Below are positions 31,529 through 41,853 of a DNA stretch of 64,000 nt, in pieces. The notes under the pieces were generated by a model, which worked only from the letters and a program-made list of their open reading frames with translations, searched no databases and had not been told where the DNA came from. The stretch's first letter is position 1. Each line of letters opens with the position of its first letter. Made by a program: the position numbers and the translations under genes. This stretch comes from Amorphophallus konjac (Eukaryota; Streptophyta; Magnoliopsida; Alismatales; Araceae), in NCBI GenBank assembly GCA_022559845.1, contig CM040117.1:77599731-77663730 (forward strand). Reading direction: 5' to 3'.

Positions 31529-33103
31529 CTACTGGACTGTGTTAATAAGATGCCCCTTCCCTGTCCAATTGTCTTTCCAGAAGTTAACTCCATTTCCATC
31601 ACCAATCATCCATCTAGAATTGTTAATTATGAGATCCTTGGCCTGCTGAAACACATTGAGTGGCATACCAGCTGGGAAAGGCCTAAAACAGTCATAAAGG
31701 CTTTTTTTGATGAACCTTTGTCGAGCATATGATGACCACAGGGAAGAACCATGTAAAATAGACCACAAACTTTTAGAAGCCAAAGAGACATGTACTTGAT
31801 TAAGGTCTCTAATGCCAAGACCCCCTTCCAGGTGTGATTTTTGAATGTTCTGCCAAGATATCCAATGGCGACACCTCAAACTATCAGATCCCTGCCAGAA
31901 GAAGTTAGCACACAGTCTATTAATAGTACGAGTGATAGCTTTTGGAAAAAAACAGGCTGAGGCCAAATAGATAGGAATGCTCTGAAGAACAGATTTAATG
32001 AGGATTGCACATCCAGCATGGGAAAGTAATTTGGCCTGCCAACCCTCCAATTTCTGCACCACTTTATCCAATATGTACTTAAAATCCGAACATTTATACC
32101 TCCCTTTCTTAACTGGAACTCCCAAATAGCAAAACCCAGTAGATAGAACCTTGTATCCAGACAAACTATTGAGAGACTGCTTCAGTGAGATAGGTGCCTT
32201 TTCAGATACCATGATACTGCTTTTTCCTGCATTCACCTTTTGTCCAGAGCTAACTTCATATCTTGCAATAAACTGAAGAAATACTCTCAGGTTTTGCTTG
32301 CAGGCATTCATGAAAATAAGAGTATCATCCGCATATAAGAGATGAGAGACTTGAGGTAAATTCCTTGGCCCATTATATCCCTTGAGAGAGCCAGACTGAA
32401 ATAATGCAGTTAAACCTCTACTGAGCACTTCAGAAGCTAGTATAAAAAGGTAGGGAGCAAGGGGGTCTCCCTGCCTAATGCCCCTACTAGACTTAAAAAA
32501 ACCTGCCAATGTACCATTGAAGTTAACAGAAAACCAGCAGTTTGACAGTATCATACCAATGAGGGAGGTAAACCTTGTGCAAAATCCAAACTTCCTCAAA
32601 GATACCAATAAAAAATCCCACTCTATTCTATCATATGCTTTGGCCATGTCTAGCTTAAGAATGGCATTATGACCCCTGACTTTCCTATCTATATCCAACA
32701 CTAACTGCCTGGCCAGTGCCACATTATCAAGTATGTTGCGGCCTTTGATGAAAGCTCCTTGCTCCTTTGATATGACATTAGGTAATATCAATCCTAAACG
32801 CTTAGCAATAATAGAAGAAATGACCTTATAGGAGAAGTTACATAAGCTGATGGGGCGGAAGTCATTAAAAGACCTTGGCTCCTGCACTTTTGGGACTAAT
32901 GTAATAATGGAGGAGGCCATACCTATAGGAATGGGAAACCCCTTGAAGAAACATTGAACTGTTGCTGTAACATCTTTAGCTATGATATCCCATGTTGAGG
33001 TGTAAAATTCACCTGAAAATCCATCAGGGCCAAAAGAGCTTGAACCTTTAAGTGTCCAAACAGCTGCACGAACTTCTTCAGCATCTGGGGCAGAGCATAA
33101 CAA
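31529..33103 (-). pseudogene. LINE 2 ORF2, reverse transcriptase segment
   Basis: 524 residues with the complete non-LTR RT core: FRPISLCNFSYKVISSIIAK, ILKLDMAKAYDRIEWDFL, SRGIRQGDPLAPYLF and YADD at residues 257-260, followed by the thumb region. The active-site residues are intact. It is separated from the endonuclease part by a stop at 33243 and a frameshift between 33243 and 33103. Confidence 0.85.
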
Positions 33104-33242
33104 ACTATTATACTCTTCAGTGATACACTATGGAATACAGTCAAACATGGTCATATTAATAGAATGTTCCTCCGTCGAGAAAAGATTTCTGAAATAGGTT
33201 TCAGCCTGGTTCTGTAGTGTAACCTAGTCTTCTCACCATAGC

Positions 33243-34397
33243 TCAGTCCCCAATCTTCAATCTTCTGATAAAACCCCTCCTTCGACGGCATTGAACTACT
33301 GAATGATAAAAAGAAGTGTTCCTATCTCCACTTTCTATCCTGTCTAGTCGGGATTTCTGCTTCCAAAAAGTTTCTTCCCTGAACAAGGCCTGCCGAAAGT
33401 TAGCATTAGCTTCATTCAGTTTGCTTCTATTCTCAGTAGATGGATTCGAATCATAATCCATTTGTTTTTGTTCCACTTCAGACTCTGCCTGCTTAACATT
33501 TTTAGTAACATCTCCAAAAATTTCCTTATTCCACTTGCACAAAGATGACTTGACTGCCTTTAGTTTAGATGATAGTCTAACCATAGCATTTGGGTGATCA
33601 ATCTGGCACTGACTCCATGCATCTGAAACAATTTGAGTAAAGGAGGAATGATAGCACCACATCTTTTGAAAAATAAATCTGGAGGGGCCAAACGATTGGC
33701 TTTCAGCATACATTAAGATTGGAGCATGATCAGAGGGACCTCTGGGAAGATGTTTCACCAATAACTGAGGAAAATCAGACTGACAGAGACTATTTAGTAG
33801 AATTCTATCAAGACGAGCTCTGATATTTGCTGAACCAGTTAAATTGTTATTCCAGGTTAAGGCTTCCCCTGAGTAACCAGCATCATAGAGCCCAGCTGAA
33901 CAGACAAAAGCATTAAATTCTGTCATCAAAGACAGATAAGGAGAAACTCCACCCAGCTTCTCCGAAGGTCGCATTATGTAGTTAAAGTCTCCTCCAACCA
34001 CCCAGGGCACCGAAACATTAGCACCAAAGGTGGTTAAATCATTAAAAAGATCAATTCTGTGAGCAGCATTACAGGAAGCATATACAAAAGAGAAAATAGC
34101 AATAGTGTCTGCACCCCTCTTGAGCCCTAGAGATATCTACTGGGTGGAGGAGGAAAAGACCTCTATGTTCCAACTCTCATGCCAAAATACCCAAATTCTA
34201 GAATCATTAATAGAATTAACTGCAAACTTTAGCAATTTGATAAACCTGCCTAGCTTATAAGCTTTACTAGCATCTAACATAGGTTCACTAATAGCTACCA
34301 GGGAGACTTTATTACTTTGTACAGGTCTTCTTAGACTTCTCCGGGAGCTAGGATTGCCCACTCCTCTGATATTCCAGATTAAAATTGGGCTAATCAT
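33243..34397 (-). pseudogene. LINE 2 ORF2, endonuclease segment
   Basis: Start ATG at 34397 (MISPILIWNIRGVG), the typical beginning of a plant L1 apurinic-like endonuclease. A stop at 34137 interrupts the frame. The same frame resumes by 34010 with PWVVGGDFNYI, ARLDRILLN and SDHAPI, the conserved C-terminal endonuclease motifs, then a coiled-coil-rich linker. The ORF1 stop and this start overlap as ATGA. Confidence 0.8.
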
Positions 34398-35911
34398 TGG
34401 AAAGCTTGCCGGTAGTCACCAACCGATCTAGCTTTAGACCGTGTAATAATTACCTCGACTTTTGGAAGACGCCCTTCAAGTTCTTCCTTCTCATTGTCTT
34501 CAATTTGCACTATCGAATTATCAAGCTTGGCTTTATCTGCAATAGCTTTACCCACTTGCAATAGTTTTTGTGAATCAATGAGCTCATTAACCCCTAATTG
34601 TTGGGGACGTTGATCTTCAATCGAGACCTCCTCAGCTCCCAAAAATGGATGTGTAGTTTTTAACCTTTCCCCATATAAACTCTGGGCTTCACTATCATCA
34701 TACTGAAAGGGACGACTAGGTTGTCCGCTATCCTGAATGGTATTCACAAAGTGGTTTGAGCGGAGTACCATTTCATCATCTGCACATTGGAGAAGGCATT
34801 CTCCTGATTGTCCATCCTCATGACTGGGCTCAATATTGCAGCCAACCAGGGGCATTAAAGGTCGAGAAAGCTCTTCCAAAAAGGCACAAAATGACTTGCT
34901 ACAACTAGGCTGGTTCTGGATCTCAGCTTCATTCCTCTGACTTGGAATTACAGATTCAATACCATCTCCTTCATCCAGCAATCGAAGAGTAGAGAATCTA
35001 TTTTCCTGAGAAGACACTTGTCGAACAGGTTGAGGGTCTATTTGACATGGCCGATAAAACTCCTTGGGACCCTTATTTATCTTCTTTGGTAAAGGAAAAG
35101 GATGGCTGGCTTTGCTATGAATCTTTCTGCAGCTGCTAATGTCATGGCCAATTTTGTGACAATTAGTACAGAGATGAGGCACCCGGTGGTAGTTAACTGC
35201 CTGCCAGAATCCTTTTCCTTCCAAGTCAATCCACAGCCGCTCATGACGCTGGACAGCAAGATCCATTTCTACACAGACCAAGGCTTCAGACGTGTCTGTC
35301 ATGGCAATAGTTCGCTCATGAATGTGAAGAAACTTCCCAAAGTTGCCAGCTATCGATCGCAAACAGTCTTCATGATATAAATTGACAAGAAGAGCCGGAA
35401 AACCGATCCAGACTGGAGCCAATGGGGGATCTGAATCAAAATCAAAATCCAGTGTCCAACGAAAAAATCGGAACAAAAATCCTTTCACATATACATTCTG
35501 CTGCATCAGTAGCTTTAGGAAATCATCCTCACACTCAAAACGCAATAGGAGATGTCGTTGGTTTAACCTACTGATAATGAAATCGGATCGGAGAGACAGC
35601 CTCTGCATCAAACAATTTTTGATGTCCAGCATCACCGGCCTCCCGTACGAGCATTTAGGAACCAAGGCTAGGGAGAGGGAATGCAACGATGCTTGAACAT
35701 CATCCTTTGAGGAGAAAACAGCTGGTTCGCCCCGATCTGTAAAACTCGGGGCCTTCACTGGGATGGCCACCTTCTCCTTTCTAGACGACTCTACAAGAGC
35801 TTGGGCGAAAGAGCAGCGGAATCCAGGTGGAGGTGGAGGAGGAGCAGAAGCCCCTGAGGTGGAGGAGGTCAGAGCTGGAAGCGGCGGGGGCATCCCTACC
35901 GCCACCTCCAT
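34394..35911 (-). CDS. LINE 2 ORF1: DUF4283/zinc-knuckle RNA-binding protein
   Basis: 505 residues, fully open. A proline-rich N-terminus (residues 7-30) is followed by a DUF4283-type domain (about 75-230, with FEFEDDF-like FECEDDFLKLL and WIGFPALLVNLY) and a CCHC zinc knuckle at residues 248-261 (C248, C251, H256, C261). The rest is polar and variable. ORF1 proteins of this type bind LINE RNA and help form the ribonucleoprotein; that role is from family knowledge. Its stop codon overlaps the ORF2 start by ATGA (34394-34397). Intact although ORF2 is broken. Confidence 0.85.
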   Translation of the reverse strand: MEVAVGMPPPLPALTSSTSGASAPPPPPPGFRCSFAQALVESSRKEKVAIPVKAPSFTDRGEPAVFSSKDDVQASLHSLSLALVPKCSYGRPVMLDIKNCLMQRLSLRSDFIISRLNQRHLLLRFECEDDFLKLLMQQNVYVKGFLFRFFRWTLDFDFDSDPPLAPVWIGFPALLVNLYHEDCLRSIAGNFGKFLHIHERTIAMTDTSEALVCVEMDLAVQRHERLWIDLEGKGFWQAVNYHRVPHLCTNCHKIGHDISSCRKIHSKASHPFPLPKKINKGPKEFYRPCQIDPQPVRQVSSQENRFSTLRLLDEGDGIESVIPSQRNEAEIQNQPSCSKSFCAFLEELSRPLMPLVGCNIEPSHEDGQSGECLLQCADDEMVLRSNHFVNTIQDSGQPSRPFQYDDSEAQSLYGERLKTTHPFLGAEEVSIEDQRPQQLGVNELIDSQKLLQVGKAIADKAKLDNSIVQIEDNEKEELEGRLPKVEVIITRSKARSVGDYRQAFQ

Positions 35912-36351
35912 TTCCCCGGCCGCGTGGGAATTCCAGGAGGAAAATGCCTTTCCTCTATGGGGTGAGAGAGGCGAAGGTCAGATTTCGTATAAAAACGGAG
36001 AGAAACGTGTGCACAGGCACATGCGTGGAGGACCCAGGGAGGGGTTATCCATGTAGCCCATGGCATACCAGGGCGCGTTCGGAATCTGGAGAAACCGAGA
36101 TTCTTTGCCCTTTTCTTCTGCAACTTGCTGAGTATTGTCTTGTATCTCTATTGGGGATATGCCCTTAATCAGGGGTATACTCCGACTCTTGTGTACTCAT
36201 GTTTTTATTTATTATCAAATCTTACTTTTGGCTGAGCCTGGTGGAGCAGAAACATTCCACCTCTCTGGGGTGGGGTGCGCTCTCCTGGTTGCTCCCATAG
36301 GTAACTTTATATATATATAAAATCATTCACACACACAGAAATCAATGTGGG

Positions 36352-37356
36352 CACGAGCGCCGTCGTCGGTCGACCGGCAACAAAGACTGGTCGATCTGCA
36401 CTCAAGACACAGAACAACATTAGTAGCAGAGAAAGTCAGGTCGACCGCCGCAGAGAACCAGGTCGACCGGATCTGTAACACAGGTCGACCGGATCTGTAA
36501 CACAGGTCGACCTGAATTGATCAACCAGAGTCTATCAACCAGAGTCTATGTTAGCATCGGTTGACCTCCAGATTGTGCCAGGTCGACCGGATGTTCTCTG
36601 AAATCTCCTATCCAGAGCTTATTTTACCCAGGTCGACCGCCCACTTACTCCTGGTCGACCGGATCACCTGCAAACCAAAAATAAGAAGAATTTCAGTCTA
36701 GTTTTCAAACAATCAAAGGGTGTCTTACCTTGGCTTTGATCTGACATGAGGTATGAACTGGTTGAACCAATAATCAATGATCAATGAACACAAATCTACC
36801 ATCATCAAACCAAAACTTATATAAGACACACATTATGAGCCTCAAAAACCCATGAACAAACGATGAAGAAAATGCATGTAACACATTGGGTGGACGCATA
36901 ACATGGGATGGGTCGACGCATCTATGCAGAACTACAACAAATGCTTTATAGGAAACACTAACAGGTCGACGCACTGCAAAAGTGTGTCAACGCAACTGTT
37001 CTGATCAGAACAGAAGCACGAGGGTGTCGACACCTGGTGTCGACCCCTATAACCTTCTTATCCAAAAATTCAACCAATGAAAGATTTGACAACTCCATGG
37101 CCTTACCAAAATTTCTTGAATAATGTAAATGACATCTACCACATGTTTTGAATCTTTGACATCAATATGACTCATTCATACATACATTTGTGTTCTAAAT
37201 GTTGTCCACCGTCAATTTGTTTATGCAATGCAAGATAATCAAAGTATAAGCTCCTTAATCAACAGGCATTCTTCAATGGACATTTTCACTAATACATGCA
37301 CACAAGATTTGTCATCATTAAAACTTAATCACCAAAATCAACTAGGGAATCTAACA
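36352..37356 (-). mobile_element. 5' LTR of element B, piece 3
   Basis: Resumes after the LINE at the right copy of the 14-bp duplication, matching the left LTR from about 7900 to 8861, and ends CTAACA followed by AAGGA. It contains the upstream palindrome arrays. A 22-bp unit (GGATCTGTAACACAGGTCGACC) is duplicated here relative to the left LTR. Confidence 0.85.
36369..36667. repeat. Paired GTCGAC palindrome array (element B right LTR)
   Basis: Starts at 36369 and 36390 (21 nt), 36440 and 36462 (22 nt), then 36484 and 36506 (22-nt steps), with further sites to about 36660. The first two pairs are exactly 71 nt apart, as in the left LTR. Confidence 0.75.
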
Positions 37357-37361
37357 AAGGA

Positions 37362-37909
37362 GGTTTAAACCAAGACTGGACCAGAAGAAGAAGACTGAGA
37401 GTGAGGCATTTGAGGCGAAAGCGAGGCGGTTTGGGACCGCCTCACCGCCTCAAACGCCTAGGCAAGCACTTAGGCGCGTCTCTGACTACATACGTCTACT
37501 TTAGTTCTCTTCTAAGATATCGTCTACTTTAGTTGTGCAGAGAAATCATCTATATCAGTTATAACGGATCTTCGCCTAACTCAGTTAACTAAGCTATCGT
37601 CTATCGTAGTTAGATAGACTTTGTCCAATGCAGTTCAACAGACTTATCGTCTAACTCAGTTGACAGAGTTATCGTCTATCAACGTTTTAAGCACAAACGA
37701 ATTACGATTTCTGTTTATCCAACAATTCAAATATTTCATTTAACTATATTTTTAGGCTAAGTAGGAGACCTGAAGAGGTTAAACATGTAAAATACACAGC
37801 CTAATTTCGTTGTGCTTATTTATTTTGAGATATAAAATATGGTTAGACTATGTTTATTTTGTCATAATCTTAAAATAATAAATGTGGGAAAATCCATTTT
37901 CCCAACAAC
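37362..37909. other. Degenerate repeat array and AT-rich spacer
   Basis: Right side of the element B insertion site. It starts with a GC-rich inverted repeat (GAGGCGG-TTTGGGA-CCGCCTC, about 37421-37441). Then about eight copies of a 17-bp motif, consensus TATCGTCTAACTCAGTT, follow between 37484 and 37690 at 20-40 bp spacing. The remainder to 37909 is AT-rich with no feature I can name. It could be the subterminal region of the PIF/Harbinger element that follows. Confidence 0.5.
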
Positions 37910-38935
37910 ATGAAATTTGACAATTGAGGAGCATATGAGAATATTCCAAACGCTGCCACACAATGAACGAAATTATGATATGCAAGATAAGTCGCATCAT
38001 TCAGGGGAGACAATTAGTTGCTATATTAATATCGTGTTTAAAGCCTTTTGTGTATGGACTATTGATATGATACGGCCAACACAACCATTGGAGATAATCC
38101 CGATCATGTGGCACACTATGGTGATGGGAAGTATTGGCCTTTCTTTAGAGGTTATGTCGGGGCTCTTGATGTTACTCTTGTCAGCGCTTATGTTCCTGAA
38201 GAACTTCAATTGGCCTTTCTAAGTGGTAGAGATGGAAAAACATGCACCTAAAATGTACTGGTTGTCTGTGATTTTGACATGAGATTGACATGATTGCCAA
38301 AGTCTTGAATGTTGCCATGTGCAATCCTTGAAACAACTTTCCAATGTGTCCTCGTCAGTGTATATGTTAACCTTATTCTATCATTAGAAATTCTTCTTTT
38401 ATAAAACAAAGAATCTAACATTATTTTCTTGGCTAGGGAACAACTATGATGTTGATATTGGTTATCCTAACTGGACAGGTTTTTTGACCCCCATATAGAA
38501 ACATCTCCTATCGTATTCCACATTTTCATTGAGCTATAGCAAGGAGCAAGGATGACTATTTTAACATATTGCACTCTTCCTAAGGAATGTTACAGAATAC
38601 ACATTTGGGTGGTTAGAATGATGGTGGTTAATTCTCAATGACATGCCGCTGTATTCATATCAAAGCAAGTGAGCAATTACCATTCATATCTTCTTAATTG
38701 AGCAAAGGAGGAATGATGAGATTTACAGAGAATTCGAAGATGAAGAAAGGTTTGAGCATTGAGAAGTGGATAGAGACGAAGATGTTGATGTTAATGTTGA
38801 AGGGGACTTTGGAAGTGGTAATACAGTGGAAGATTCCATTGACACGGCTGCTACTCGGGATCGTATTAGACATAAGATTGCTACAGTTTGTCGACTACAA
38901 TATGAGGCAACACATCTTATTTTCAATTAAACTAT
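37910..38935 (+). pseudogene. PIF/Harbinger-type transposase relic
   Basis: A decayed DDE transposase. Pieces in order: HHSGETISCYINIVFKAFC (the SGETISRYF-type motif before the catalytic core), YVGALDVTLVSAYVPEELQ (the family GAIDGTHI motif with the catalytic Asp kept but Gly to Val), NVLVVCDFDMR, YDVDIGYPNWTGFL, and a C-terminal acidic block with NDEIYREFEDEERFEH and ending RHKIATVC. Several stops and frameshifts separate them. No terminal inverted repeats or TTA-type duplications were resolved. Members of this family cut and paste DNA together with a Myb-like partner protein, which is not seen here. Confidence 0.75.
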
Positions 38936-39106
38936 CTATTGTTACTCTATTGGACTTATATTTTGCACTAATTGCCATCAAATGCGTCTGTAGGACCTGT
39001 GACATTTGATATTCAAAATTGGGGAGCAGTTGACAACCTCATTTCTAGTTAATCTAATTTCCCCTCTTCGAAAGTTTGATATTTTAATATTTGAAGTGTT
39101 TATTGT

Positions 39107-39180
39107 TAGAGTGTGGAGCCCGAACTCGCCATCGTGCGCCCTCACACGCGGATCGACCTGCGCGGTCAGGTCGTTCAACA
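39107..39180. repeat. GC-rich segment with a CGACCTG/CAGGTCG hairpin
   Basis: TGTTAGAG...TTCAACA (about 39105-39180) is GC-rich in an AT-rich setting and includes CGACCTG-CGCGGT-CAGGTCG (39153-39172). It abuts the copia fragment. It may be a sliver of a GGTC-rich LTR; not resolved. Confidence 0.35.
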
Positions 39181-39818
39181 GATTTCATATGCAGGATGCA
39201 ATGGCAGTAAGCACACCTTTGGTGAATCACTTCTAAGTTCTCAAAGGAGCAATCACCCAAGGCAAAGGAGGAACATGAATACATGAACAAAGTTCCTTAT
39301 GCTTTAGCTGTATGTAGTCTAATGTATGCTATGGTTTGTACTAGACCAGATATTGCACATGTAGTGGGAGCAGTGAGTCGGTACATGGCAAATCTAGGTA
39401 AGAAACATTGGGAGGCTGTCAAATGGATCCTATGGTATTTGAGAGGTACCACAGGTATGAGTTTGTGTTTCACACTGAGTGGTCTCAATTTACAAGGCTT
39501 TGTGGATGCAGATTTGACTGGAGATGTGGATAGTAGAAGGAGCACAACAAGATACATATACACCTTGGGTGGAACCGCAGTGAGCTGAGTTTCTCAGTTA
39601 CAAAAGATTGTGGCTCTCTGTACAACTGAGGCGGAATACATTACAGTTACAGAAGCAAGCAAGGAAATGATTTGGCTAAAGAATTTTCTTGAAGAGTTGG
39701 GCAGAAAACAAGGTAGTAATGTTCTTTTCTGTGATAGTCATAGTGAAATCCATCTTGCAAAGAATCTAGTGTTTCATGCAAGGACAAAGCATATACAGGT
39801 GAAATATCATTTCATTAG
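39180..39818 (+). pseudogene. pol: Tork-type Ty1/copia RT end and RNase H fragment
   Basis: The C-terminal part of a copia polyprotein close to the Tnt1/Tork type: RFHMQDAMAVSTPLVNHF, CSLMYAMVCTRPDIAHVVG, LRGTTGMSLCF, then RNase H with FVDADLTGDVDSRRSTTRY, TEAEYITVTEASKEMIWL and HARTKHIQVKYHFI. A frameshift lies near 39240-39283 and a TGA at 39586-39588 replaces an expected Trp. It is cut at 39818 by gypsy LTR c. Both ends are missing. Confidence 0.85.
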
Positions 39819-41460
39819 TGTCACGTCCTGAGATTATGCAGTGGAGACTAATCGGGAACGTGAACAGTCGATAAGAGAAGCCTCAAGTGATAATAACAAT
39901 CAGAGTGCTAATCATTCACACATAAAAGTGAACACAAGATGGTTTATTCCAAAAACCTTAATTTTATTGAATCATTATGAAAATGTTTACAAAGACTCTT
40001 TGACTAACTAGGCTCAATAAAGTGAAAATTACATAATTGACTCTTGACTAGACTTGCTACGGCTTCTCTCGAACCATCAATCGCTCTCGGATCCATCACT
40101 TGAATAATCTGAAACTGACCTGCTAGAATGTCCTGAAAAGATTGAAAAAGTAGGGAATGAGCACACTTACCGAGTAGGTATCTTCCTATCAACATGAAGG
40201 CAATGTTTAAGTAATTAACATTTTAGCTCTAGGAAATTAAGATAAAAGAAATACGGTAAAATATGCGAATAAAACCAGAGTAACACAAGTAACAAGATAT
40301 GATCAAGATAAGATATGAGAGTTCGTGTAGACTGGGAATATGATCAAGCAAGACTATAGCATGAATGTAAATATGACCTTTCACGAACAAGAATGTAACA
40401 AGAATGCACTTTTCATAACCATAAAGGCAATGCTCTAGAAAGTCACTTAATCACGCAAGAATGTAATTTCACTAGATTACCTCGTGGTTTTCACTCATCT
40501 ATAAAAATAAGTACTCCCAGCATAATGCGACACCAGTATCATCGTATCCCATATTTTTCAGCATGTTTCTAACAATCAGTCGAGGGGGCTAATATGGAGC
40601 CCTTGGACACAATCAGTGCCCGGTCTACATCTTCACGTTATAAATTAAGCTACTTCCATGTGAAATATCAATAAAATTCGGCCATTAATGTACAATTCAA
40701 CAATAAGCTTATGACAATCAATATCAACGTAAGAATGCACCAATTTAGAACATAAGAGTTCAAGAAATGCATTAATGACAAGATCATGCTACGGGAAGAA
40801 TCCGGCAGCGTAACGACATGTTCTTTATCATTCATAATTCATTAGATAGCTTCAAATAAGATATTGGGTTCTAGATAATCAATAGACCATCTAGGAACTT
40901 AGGAAAATCAACCCTTGGGTCAAATCTCGGGTTAGACAGGATCAAGAAAGACGCGGTCATTCCTGGACCGTTTCTGGACAGAGGCGGTCAAGACAGAACC
41001 GCTATCAGGAATTTGGCGGTCAGGTCAAGTCAGGACCGTTTCTATACAGAGTCGACACCAGAGAGAGAAGAGTTGACGCAGGGGTGAAATCTGGACTAAC
41101 GCGGTCGTTTCAGAACCGCTAATAGACAGTAGCGGTCGCCTGATGGCCACGACTATCTAGGACACAGAAAACGGTGGTAAAGTACTTTCTAGACAATTGG
41201 GCTTTGAGGGTACAACCAGCTCGACGTCCTAGATGGAATCCCAAGCTTACGGAGACTTACGGAGGCCTTGAAACAAGATCACCTAATCCGGTGGAAGGAA
41301 TATCTAACAGAGAGGATCACAAGTCTAAGATAGTGTTCCTATCAAGTGCCAAGTGTTACTAATGACATTGTATCGGAATACGTGTCACGTACTTAAGAAA
41401 AGACTCAAAAGATGAGAGTAAGATCATAAAACGGCGATCAAACACGCATAAAGTAAGTCT
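39819..41460 (+). mobile_element. Gypsy LTR (copy c), left part
   Basis: Starts TGTCACGTCCTGAG after ATTAG (39814-39818, likely target duplication) inside the Tork RNase H. It shares with LTR b the block CAACCAGCTCGACGTCC, GGAATCCCAAGCT and GGAAGGAATATC (41215-41310). Element A then splits it after AGTCT (41456-41460); the LTR resumes at 52277. Confidence 0.75.
40950..41150. repeat. GCGGTC/GACCGC inverted-repeat array (LTR c, left)
   Basis: Five units: GCGGTC-ATTCCTG-GACCG (40953), GCGGTC-AAGACAG-AACCGC (40984), GCGGTC-N12-AGGACCG (41015), GCGGTC-GTTTCAG-AACCGC (41100) and GCGGTC-N8-GCCACG (41131). Most have 7-nt loops. The array continues at 52565-52650 beyond element A. Confidence 0.7.
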
Positions 41461-41816
41461 TGTTGGGTCCCAAACGGTGGCAATCAAGAGGGGAGGGGTG
41501 AATTGATTGACAAATAAAAATTATTTTCTGAAAAGCTAGTGAGACACAATAGAAACAATCAAACGCTCGGTCTTACCCGTATATGCTCACACATGAATGT
41601 AAGTGAAATAAGGTGAGTGTGTGAAGAAGAAGGTAATGAACACTCAACTCACCGTGAAGCCCACTCGACAAAATATGCACGAAATCAAACCACTTGAGGC
41701 TCAAAGATTTTTAGGTGGTTCGGGTACACCGCAATATCCCCTACATCCACCCCTCACTCGTGAGGATTAACGACTTCACTTTAATGTGAGCCAAGCAACC
41801 ACACACGCTGTTACGA

Positions 41817-41853
<37 letters not shown>

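Larger units (their letters stand above)
30049..36110 (-). mobile_element. LINE 2: near full-length plant L1 element
   Basis: About 6.1 kb. On the minus strand: 5' UTR from about 36110, ORF1 35911-34394, ORF2 34397-30251, 3' UTR, and a poly(A) tail seen as poly(T) at 30049-30060. It is inserted in LINE 1, opposite strand. The target duplication is unclear; AGAAGAA on the minus strand at both ends is a candidate. ORF2 has stops and at least one frameshift, so it is dead, but all domains remain. Confidence 0.82.
27453..36337 (+). mobile_element. LINE 1: 5'-truncated plus-strand LINE, split twice
   Basis: Flanked by a perfect 14-bp target duplication GAAATCAATGTGGG (27439-27452 and 36338-36351). 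It retains only the RNase H end and 3' UTR: 27453-27911, 29889-30048 and about 36110-36337. A family G solo LTR (27912-29883) and a near full-length LINE on the other strand (about 30049-36110) are inserted in it. Its 3' UTR contains CAGGGGTATACTCCG and GGGGTGCGCTCTCCTGG, related to the other LINE tails, and it ends in an AT/CA-rich tail. Confidence 0.8.
6843..37356 (-). mobile_element. Element B: nested non-autonomous SIRE-like Ty1/copia element
   Basis: One element spans 30.5 kb because of later insertions. Both ends are exact: TGTTGGCCCC at 6843 and CTAACA at 37356, with the 5-bp target duplication AAGGA at 6838-6842 and 37357-37361. It reads leftward: PBS at 22869-22880, gag relic 15159-11215, then about 2.3 kb of non-coding internal sequence, polypurine tract next to 8862. 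No protease, integrase, RT or RNase H of its own was found, so it looks like a large retrotransposon derivative with gag only. Insertions inside it are described separately. SIRE affinity rests on the LTR layout, the gag pattern and similarity to elements A and F. Confidence 0.85.

Noticed and set aside
35763..36168. Plus-strand open frames opposite LINE 2 ORF1 and its leader
   Set aside because: They overlap a well-supported ORF1 on the other strand and have no family resemblance.
41821..41851. (CA)n microsatellite in the element A LTR as a separate feature
   Set aside because: Simple repeat shared by both LTRs; it differs only in length and adds nothing beyond the LTR entries.
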